DNA of 16,290 bases, taken from assembly GCA_023249275.1 (NCBI GenBank), contig JAHFCV010000030.1, forward strand, positions 1 to 16,290. The letters run 5' to 3'. Of this stretch, positions 11,303-16,290 are shown piece by piece. Within the stretch, counting starts at the first letter, position 1. The number at the start of each line of letters is the position of its first letter. The DNA comes from Candidatus Methanoperedens sp. Lineage in GTDB: Archaea > Halobacteriota > Methanosarcinia > Methanosarcinales > Methanoperedenaceae. Under the pieces are notes generated by a model. That model saw only the letters and a program-made list of their open reading frames with translations, was not told the DNA's origin and did no database searches. The position numbers and the translations under genes are program-made.

Positions 11303-14161
11303 TTAATAATGCAGACATCTCACACTCCCTATAATTTCCTGCCCCTGCGTATCCGTAACATCCCTCAATTCCATGCTGTAAATTATATCATTGTGCTCGC
11401 AGAACCATGAAACTGCATACTCATACCCGCCGCCTGACGCTCTTTTAACTTCATATCCCCAGTGCCCGTTTATTGCAACCTCTCTTTTTTCTGCCGCTGC
11501 ATTCGCTCCCATGCTTCCCATAATGTTCTCTTTCATACCTCTCGTAAGCGGCTGGTCAGGCAGGGGGAATGCCAGAACCGATAACTGCGCGCCATCTTTG
11601 GAATAAACGGCTTCCATATATACCACATTCCTGCTGTGATCAACATTGATTTTTGATGCAACTTCTTTCCACGAGCCATCAAGCCCGGTTTCGAGGTCTA
11701 TAAAACTCATAACGATGCGCTCATCATGCCTTGTGGTAAGATTTGTAAACGGCAAAGAGAGAATAAGGTTGTGTTTTTCCTGCAAGAATCCGTTGACTGC
11801 ACCAAAAGGTTTCTTCACATTCTGCTGGTATATGGTATTTCTTGCCGAGGAGAATTCAAGAACAGGGCGGTCATCCGTGTTAATAGCCTCTCCTGAAAAC
11901 TCTTTTACATCAATGCCTGACATCCTGTATGGGACTATCATCTGGTAGAGCAGCCTGTATGTGCCGCTTGTTGCAAGCACATTTGACATAAATTCAAAAT
12001 CAGAGTTTATCTCATGGTTTGAAGTTAAACGGCTCCTTATATTTCCATAATCATACTCAATAGGCTGCATAGAACCAACCAGTATGGCATCATAGCCCAC
12101 AATCCACAGGTTTGTATAAGGGAAACTGCTGCTAAAGGTGGCGAGGAATATCCTGAAATCATCAGTATCCTGCTCATACAGCGGCATCCACTGTCCGAAG
12201 ACCCCGCCATCCTTCAAATGGGTTCTGGCAATCTCGTACATCTCTTTCGTGAACAGCCCGCCTTCGCCACTTAGCCATATATTGGAAGGCTGGGAGATTA
12301 TCACATCGTATTTCTTCTCGCTTGCGCCAAGATGGTTCCTGCCATCGTCTATTATTACATTAATTCTGGGGTCGCTAAGAGCATGGTTATTATATTCTGA
12401 AAAGAATTCTTTTGCCACCTCGATTACACGAGGATTGATTTCCACAAGGTCGATTGATTCTATCTCATCAAAATTCGTGAGCGCATCAAGAGTAAAACCT
12501 CCACCAAGACCTATCAACATAACGTTTTTTGGATTATGGCTTGCAAAAACCGGAATATAAGCAAGCTGGTGCTCGGAGACAAGTTCTATCGGCACATTGC
12601 TCGATTCCGATTTACCATCGATGCGTAGTGCAACGAATTCGTCTTTTTTTACCACGGAGACCATGCCGTATAATCCCTCTTCATAATGCACGAGTTCTAT
12701 TTTTGACTTCAGGTTTTTCCAGCCTTCGATGTCCTGCAACTGGGTGCCGTGGTAGTATGCTCCGGCAAAGAGCGGATTTATTGTACCGGAGGCAAGGTAA
12801 ATGCCGAGAATAATTGTTATACCTGCAAAGAAGTAGAATTTATTCTTCCACTTACGTTCAGAAATGGCAAAGAGCATTAGCGCAATGAAAATCCCGATTG
12901 CTGCGCCAAAGACGCCCGTTTTTATCATCCCGATACCAGGTATCAGTACAAAACTTGCAAAAATGGTGCCAAAGATTGCGCCGAATGTGTTTATAGAATA
13001 AACAGCCCCGATATCGGTTCCTATGAACTCGAATTTGTTGGATACTATTTTGCTGACTATGGGCATGGTAGCGCCCATGAGCGTTGTCGGTACTAATATT
13101 ATGAGAAATATAACAATAAACAGCGAGACTGTGAATGGGTAATATGAATCAAACGCATGATACAGCATAAGGTATGGCACATCCAGTTTATCTAAAAGCA
13201 AAAGCACCAGGATTCCGGATAGGGCTATTCCTAATTCAACAAAAGCGAAAGTCGTGACTGGATGTTTAATTTTATGGGTATATTTACTAATGATGAAACT
13301 CCCCAGGGAGAAACCAACCAGGAAGGATGCAGTGATAATAGATATCGCATATATGCTTGTCCCCATAGTCAAAGATAAAAACCGTATCCATACGACTTCT
13401 ATGGCAAGTGCGGCAAAGCCCGATAGAAAAAAGCTTATGAATACGACCCAGTCGGTTCTGTCAAGCTCGCTGTTCACTGATTTTATCTGTTTGTTCCTGT
13501 TTTCATTCGCATCTCCATTTTCTACATGCGGTATCCAGTCTGTCTTGCAGGATTTTTTGTAAAGATATAGCCCTGCCAGTATGTTAATGAGGGCTCCAAG
13601 AGCCACGGCTCTGCTTATGCCTATTACTGGCAGCAGGAAAAAACCCGCAGAAAGCGCGCCTATGGCTGCAAATATGGTATCAACAGAATAAACAATACCA
13701 ACGTCTTCTCCTATCGTTTTTATTTGCCTGGCGTAAATACGGTTCATTATCGGGAATGTGCCGCCTATTAAGCTTGTGGGTATGATTAAAACCTGGAAAG
13801 AAAGCGCAAAAAGAAGGAAGTTCAGAATAGGGCTTCCCTCAAAAAGCCTGTGCAGCGATGTGTAAGGCTGGGGCAAGAATGCAAATACCGGAATCAAAAA
13901 GAGAGCAAATAATCCGAGTGCAATCTCAACATAAGCGAACAGCCTGAGAGGATTTGGGCTTCTGTCTACTTTTTTGCCGAATACAAAACTTCCCAGGGCA
14001 AGCCCTGCCATAAAGCATGCCAGCACGGTTCCAACTGCGTATACCGAGGTGCCGAATACGTATGAGAGGCTCTTTGTCCAGCTTATTTGATAGATAAGCG
14101 CCGCCATGTTGGAGAGCGCAAACATGAACAGAACTTGTTTAATATGTTTTGTGTGGTGCAT
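11303..14161 (-). CDS. Polytopic membrane protein with spermidine-synthase-like domain and extra C-terminal domain
   Basis: 952 residues. Residues 1-200 and about 240-460 are two related membrane halves: AALIYQISWTKSLSYVFGTS near residue 20 and its counterpart AALAIEVVWIRFLSLTMGTS, each followed by an ALGSF/SLGSF-ending helix. Together they give about 13 predicted helices. Residues about 500-780 form a Rossmann fold of the spermidine synthase type, with a GLGGGF nucleotide loop near 551, VEIN near 571 and DDGRNHL after it. Near 618 the motif reads YDVIISQPSNIW, where aminopropyltransferases have DxxDP, so the catalytic Asp is absent and polyamine synthesis is doubtful. Residues about 805-952 are an appended domain I do not recognise. 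Fused proteins of this kind are widespread in archaea and bacteria and their function is not settled. The gene lies upstream of the cytochrome on the same strand, 215 bases away. Confidence 0.85.
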   Translation of the reverse strand: MHHTKHIKQVLFMFALSNMAALIYQISWTKSLSYVFGTSVYAVGTVLACFMAGLALGSFVFGKKVDRSPNPLRLFAYVEIALGLFALFLIPVFAFLPQPYTSLHRLFEGSPILNFLLFALSFQVLIIPTSLIGGTFPIMNRIYARQIKTIGEDVGIVYSVDTIFAAIGALSAGFFLLPVIGISRAVALGALINILAGLYLYKKSCKTDWIPHVENGDANENRNKQIKSVNSELDRTDWVVFISFFLSGFAALAIEVVWIRFLSLTMGTSIYAISIITASFLVGFSLGSFIISKYTHKIKHPVTTFAFVELGIALSGILVLLLLDKLDVPYLMLYHAFDSYYPFTVSLFIVIFLIILVPTTLMGATMPIVSKIVSNKFEFIGTDIGAVYSINTFGAIFGTIFASFVLIPGIGMIKTGVFGAAIGIFIALMLFAISERKWKNKFYFFAGITIILGIYLASGTINPLFAGAYYHGTQLQDIEGWKNLKSKIELVHYEEGLYGMVSVVKKDEFVALRIDGKSESSNVPIELVSEHQLAYIPVFASHNPKNVMLIGLGGGFTLDALTNFDEIESIDLVEINPRVIEVAKEFFSEYNNHALSDPRINVIIDDGRNHLGASEKKYDVIISQPSNIWLSGEGGLFTKEMYEIARTHLKDGGVFGQWMPLYEQDTDDFRIFLATFSSSFPYTNLWIVGYDAILVGSMQPIEYDYGNIRSRLTSNHEINSDFEFMSNVLATSGTYRLLYQMIVPYRMSGIDVKEFSGEAINTDDRPVLEFSSARNTIYQQNVKKPFGAVNGFLQEKHNLILSLPFTNLTTRHDERIVMSFIDLETGLDGSWKEVASKINVDHSRNVVYMEAVYSKDGAQLSVLAFPLPDQPLTRGMKENIMGSMGANAAAEKREVAINGHWGYEVKRASGGGYEYAVSWFCEHNDIIYSMELRDVTDTQGQEIIGSVRCLHY

Positions 14162-14250
14162 TTTTACTTTTCTGCCAGACTTTGTCCCCGTTTTTCAGCC
14201 AGGCAGATTTAAACTATTGCGCTTAACAATAAATACCTTACGAGCATGAT
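14162..14250. promoter_or_regulatory. Divergent promoter region between membrane protein and JAMM gene
   Basis: An 89-base AT-rich gap between head-to-head genes. A palindromic TTTAAA at 14208-14213 sits about 40 bases from each start and could serve as a TATA element in either direction. A second TATA-like AATAAATAC (near 14228-14236) could serve the plus strand. An AAAACGGGG element (minus strand, 14186-14194) lies in the leader of the membrane-protein gene. The same element occurs in the cytochrome leader. Confidence 0.4.
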
Positions 14251-14652
14251 TTGAACAAAGCTATGAAAATCGCAAGCGATGCATTAAAATTCATACTCGA
14301 AGTGAGCAAATCAACAGCTCCGAGGGAGTTCGCGGGCATGCTCGAAGCCACGGATGACGTTATAACAGACGTTGTCATCGTGCCTGGAACCGAGTCAAGC
14401 GAAGAGAACGCTGTGATGCAGCTCTTCATGCTCCCCAACATACATACGGTCGGAACAGTCCACAGCCATCCCACGAAGGACACAACGCCTTCGACTGATG
14501 ACCTTGAACTGTTCGACAGAAAAGGGCAGTATCATATTATCGCCGGCGCGCCCTATGATTTTTCAAGCTGGAGATGCTATAACAGTAAAGGAGAAACTGT
14601 CAGGCTTGAGGTTATTGATTACGAATTTAAAGAAGAAAAAGAAAAGTGGTGA
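14251..14652 (+). CDS. JAMM/MPN+ domain metalloprotease (small archaeal type)
   Basis: 133 residues, essentially one MPN domain. The full JAMM zinc signature is visible: Glu26 in REFAGM, His71 and His73 in HSHP, then Ser81 and Asp84 (HxH-X7-SxxD). Such archaeal proteins are homologous to proteasomal Rpn11 and to deubiquitinases. Some archaeal members cleave SAMP (ubiquitin-like) conjugates, or act in sulfur-carrier processing. The intact motif predicts an active zinc isopeptidase or protease in the cytoplasm, with the substrate unknown. The start is taken as TTG at 14251. An ATG at 14263 (giving MKIASD) is an equally reasonable alternative, and neither has a strong Shine-Dalgarno sequence. 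The tail is charged (EFKEEKEKW). The stop directly abuts the stop of the convergent gcvH-like gene. Confidence 0.85.
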   Translation: MNKAMKIASDALKFILEVSKSTAPREFAGMLEATDDVITDVVIVPGTESSEENAVMQLFMLPNIHTVGTVHSHPTKDTTPSTDDLELFDRKGQYHIIAGAPYDFSSWRCYNSKGETVRLEVIDYEFKEEKEKW

Positions 14653-14668
14653 TTATTTCTTCTTCCTT
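14640..14668. terminator. Possible bidirectional terminator at convergent gene ends
   Basis: The last codons of the two convergent genes form an imperfect inverted repeat. The purine-rich GAAGAAAAAGAAAA side precedes, and a pyrimidine-rich TATTTCTTCTTC side follows, the GTGGTGAT centre. This gives T-rich tracts on the outgoing side of both strands, as archaeal intrinsic terminators use. It lies within the coding sequences because the intergenic gap is zero. Confidence 0.35.
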
Positions 14669-15081
14669 GTCTCGATTTCTTTCTTAAGCCAGGGACCGAC
14701 ATCATTTCCGTGAACAAGAGTTTTCAGGTCGTCTTTCAGGTTGCCGGGCTTAACCTTGATTAACCAGCCTTCACCGTATGGGTCTTTTGACAGGAGGTCA
14801 AGCTCATCCTCAATGTTTTCATTGACTGCGATAACTGTCCCGCTGACAGGCATCAGCAATCCTCCAACCCATTTTGCAGACTCCAGTGAGCCAAACGCCT
14901 CACCGTTCTCGAATTCATCATCCTCCATGGGGAGGTCTATGAATTCTATATTGCCTGCTGCTTTTGCGCCGTAAGCATCCATGCCGATTGTGACCGAGCC
15001 GCTATCTTCTACTCTTGCCCATGTATGATCTTTAGTATAATACAATTCTTCAGGAAGGTTATGTCCCTCAATTTCTACCAT
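14653..15081 (-). CDS. gcvH: GcvH-like lipoyl carrier protein
   Basis: 142 residues, close to the usual length of glycine cleavage H protein. The N-terminus (YYTKDHTWARVE) matches the family's TxxHEWxxxE-type opening. The lipoylation site is Lys70 within LESAKWVGGLLMPVSG, a variant of the usual ESVKAxSDxxxPVSG hairpin. The rest (VIAVNENIEDELDLLSKDPYGEGWLIKV) is typical. In glycine cleavage the lipoyl arm shuttles aminomethyl between the P, T and L proteins, none of which is in this window. Stand-alone GcvH homologues can also serve lipoate assembly or act as carriers for heterodisulfide-reductase-like systems (LbpA), which is an alternative here. The start is supported by GAGGT at 15089-15093 and a TATA box upstream. 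Confidence 0.85.
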   Translation of the reverse strand: MVEIEGHNLPEELYYTKDHTWARVEDSGSVTIGMDAYGAKAAGNIEFIDLPMEDDEFENGEAFGSLESAKWVGGLLMPVSGTVIAVNENIEDELDLLSKDPYGEGWLIKVKPGNLKDDLKTLVHGNDVGPWLKKEIETRKKK

Positions 15082-15117
15082 ATTTTTTACCTCTTTTTTA
15101 GTGGTTATTACATCGTC

Positions 15118-15127
15118 GTATATAAAG
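15118..15127 (-). promoter_or_regulatory. TATA box of the gcvH-like gene
   Basis: The minus strand reads CTTTATATAC, with TATATA about 37-45 bases before the ATG. This allows a transcript with a leader of roughly 15 bases that contains the GAGGT ribosome binding site at 15089-15093. Confidence 0.55.
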
Positions 15128-15449
15128 TTAATTACTGCGAATATTCCTTAGGTATTTTGGGAAAACACAAAAAGAAAGGACGGAATCAAAATCCTTTTAT
15201 TATTATTTAACCCCTTTATTTCGTCTGGAAAAATTAAATTTTTATTTCATGATTATGATGGAGCATCAATAAAAAATTCGTTCGTCACCACTCGATTAAA
15301 TTCTTCATTACATCCCTGAAACTTTAAATTTTAAACCCACTGTAATAATGACTTTAGTAACTTACCCCCATTTCTTCTGGAAACTATCTTCAAGTTTTCC
15401 TGCATTCTCACAGAAATCCTTACATCTTTGGGGAATATTGTGAACCGTA
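15128..15449. other. AT-rich intergenic region between gcvH-like and larE-like genes
   Basis: No credible coding frame or RNA gene. It separates divergent genes and so carries the larE promoter. AT-rich near-palindromes occur at 15228-15243 and 15322-15337 (around TTTAAATTTTAAA); the latter could be a TATA element, but it would leave a leader of about 90 bases. No strong Shine-Dalgarno sequence precedes the larE start. I see no terminator or repeat of note. Confidence 0.4.
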
Positions 15450-16256
15450 ATGTCAATTGAACATAAGATGAAGTCAATTTCAAAAGCGCTGGCAGATAGA
15501 GGCAGCGTTCTTGTGGCTTTCTCAGGCGGCGTGGATAGCTCCGTACTTTCGGCGCTGGCAAAAAGGGCGCTCGGAGACAACGCAATTGCTGTTACTGCTG
15601 ACTCAGAGACGCTGGCGCCTGGCGAGCTTGAATGTGCGAAAGAGGTCGTAAGAGAGATAGGGATACGGCACCTGGTTATTTCTTATGATGAACTCAATGA
15701 ACCCGGATTTGCAAAAAACCCGGTGGAAAGGTGCTATTACTGCAAGAAGGGATTGCTCAGGGAGTTAAAAAAAATTGCTGCACAGCACGGCATGAATACC
15801 ATCATTGAAGGAACGAATATTTCGGATTTGAAAAGCCACAGACCCGGTCACATGGCTGTGCTGGAAGAAGAGGTCTATAATCCATTTGTTGATTTCAGGG
15901 TTACAAAGGAAGAAATCCGTGAAATGGCGCAAAAGTTAAATCTCTCCAATGCTGATAAGCCCTCGATGGCATGTCTTTCCTCGCGTTTTCCATACGGGCA
16001 GGCAATCACAGAGGAGGCGCTCTGGCGCGTGGGCGCTGCCGAGGATTTTCTTAAAAAAGCGGGGTTTGGGGTTGTGCGGGTGCGCGACCATGCCGGCATA
16101 GCACGCATTGAAATTATGCCTGATGAAATGGCACAGTTTCTGGAAATGCGTGAGGCTGTTGTATCTGAATTTAAGAGGCTCGGGTTTTCCTATATTACAC
16201 TTGACCTCATGGGATTCAGGAGCGGGAGCATGGATGAAGTGTTACCAAAATTTTAA
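15450..16256 (+). CDS. larE: LarE-type ATP-dependent sulfur transferase
   Basis: 268 residues, full length for the family. The PP-loop SGGVDSS (25-31) binds ATP and EGTN (120-123) is a family motif. The motif MACLSSRFPYG holds Cys175, which aligns with the sacrificial Cys of Lactobacillus plantarum LarE (Cys176). In that system LarE supplies sulfur for the nickel-pincer nucleotide cofactor made with LarB and LarC, used by lactate racemase and related enzymes. RCYYCKK also supplies a CxxC pair (Cys95, Cys98). Together with Cys175 this gives three Cys, as in the iron-sulfur-cluster type of LarE that does not consume its own Cys; sequence alone does not decide between modes. No larB, larC or larA is in the window. 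The start at 15450 is the first ATG of the conserved frame, with Met7 an alternative. Confidence 0.85.
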   Translation: MSIEHKMKSISKALADRGSVLVAFSGGVDSSVLSALAKRALGDNAIAVTADSETLAPGELECAKEVVREIGIRHLVISYDELNEPGFAKNPVERCYYCKKGLLRELKKIAAQHGMNTIIEGTNISDLKSHRPGHMAVLEEEVYNPFVDFRVTKEEIREMAQKLNLSNADKPSMACLSSRFPYGQAITEEALWRVGAAEDFLKKAGFGVVRVRDHAGIARIEIMPDEMAQFLEMREAVVSEFKRLGFSYITLDLMGFRSGSMDEVLPKF

Positions 16257-16290
16257 GCGCGAAGCATCGTGAGCAGCATCTTGAACCTTC

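Noticed and set aside
11391..13562. Plus-strand open frames opposite the 952-residue membrane protein.
   Set aside because: They lie antisense to a clearly recognisable protein and have no recognisable features of their own.
15025..15210. A 61-codon plus-strand frame overlapping the gcvH start.
   Set aside because: It overlaps the gcvH N-terminus and promoter in antisense, and is AT-rich with no ribosome binding site or family features.
11088..15449. Search for tRNA, rRNA or other structured RNA genes in the intergenic regions.
   Set aside because: No cloverleaf, conserved rRNA or strong hairpin pattern was seen. The regions are AT-rich promoter sequence.
16253..16290. Possible 3' end of a convergent minus-strand gene (frame ending RFKMLLTMLRA, stop overlapping the larE stop).
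   Set aside because: Only 12 codons are visible, too few to support a gene. The adjoining sequence would decide.
1..16290. The idea that the window is from a Borg-type extrachromosomal element.
   Set aside because: The one tandem repeat is short, the gene content on the right is chromosomal in character, and the G+C of the cytochrome (about 50-58% in sampled lines) is higher than is typical of those elements.

Overview
The window looks archaeal and most resembles a methane-oxidising, metal- or nitrate-respiring methanogen relative such as Candidatus Methanoperedens (ANME-2d). The grounds are a giant extracellular c-type cytochrome full of N-glycosylation sequons, TATA-box promoters with short or absent Shine-Dalgarno sequences, an archaeal-type JAMM (MPN+) protein, a LarE-like protein and a membrane-fused spermidine-synthase-like protein. 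The genus is inferred. Archaeoglobales or another ANME lineage would also fit.

Layout: (1) Positions 1-11087, minus strand, are one uninterrupted reading frame of at least 3,695 codons. It starts at 11087 and runs off the left edge. I read every in-frame codon and found no stop. It encodes a secreted multiheme cytochrome with 84 candidate heme-attachment sites in the visible part: 75 CXXCH, 6 CX4CH, 2 CX3CH and 1 CX10CH. (2) 11088-11302 is its promoter and leader region. (3) 11303-14161, minus strand, is a 952-residue polytopic membrane protein with a spermidine-synthase-like domain and an extra C-terminal domain. (4) 14162-14250 is a divergent promoter region. (5) 14251-14652, plus strand, is a small JAMM metalloprotease. 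(6) 14653-15081, minus strand, is a GcvH-like lipoyl carrier protein whose stop codon abuts that of the JAMM gene. (7) 15082-15449 is an AT-rich promoter region. (8) 15450-16256, plus strand, is a LarE-type sulfur transferase.

The most interesting object is the internal architecture of the cytochrome. By spacing and motif type, its hemes resolve into two repeating building blocks. One is a six-heme block (H6) found eight times, always with an HYG or HYA tripeptide 60-78 bases (20-26 codons) before its last heme. The other is an eight-heme block (O8) found three times, always opening with a CX4CH site. From the N-terminus the order is: signal segment, heme-free beta-rich domain, four unassigned sites plus one, H6, half-O8, a 376-residue heme-free domain, two hemes, H6-H6-H6-O8-H6-O8-H6-H6-O8-H6, one CX3CH, then the window edge. 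It reads like a heme wire built by serial duplication. At least one duplication is recent enough to leave a 54-base stretch with a single mismatch.

How the genes relate: the cytochrome presumably carries electrons across or beyond the S-layer. The membrane protein upstream lies on the same strand, has its own promoter-like region and shares an AAAACGGGG element with the cytochrome leader, so co-regulation is possible. The three right-hand genes look like ordinary housekeeping or accessory metabolism with no obvious link to the cytochrome.
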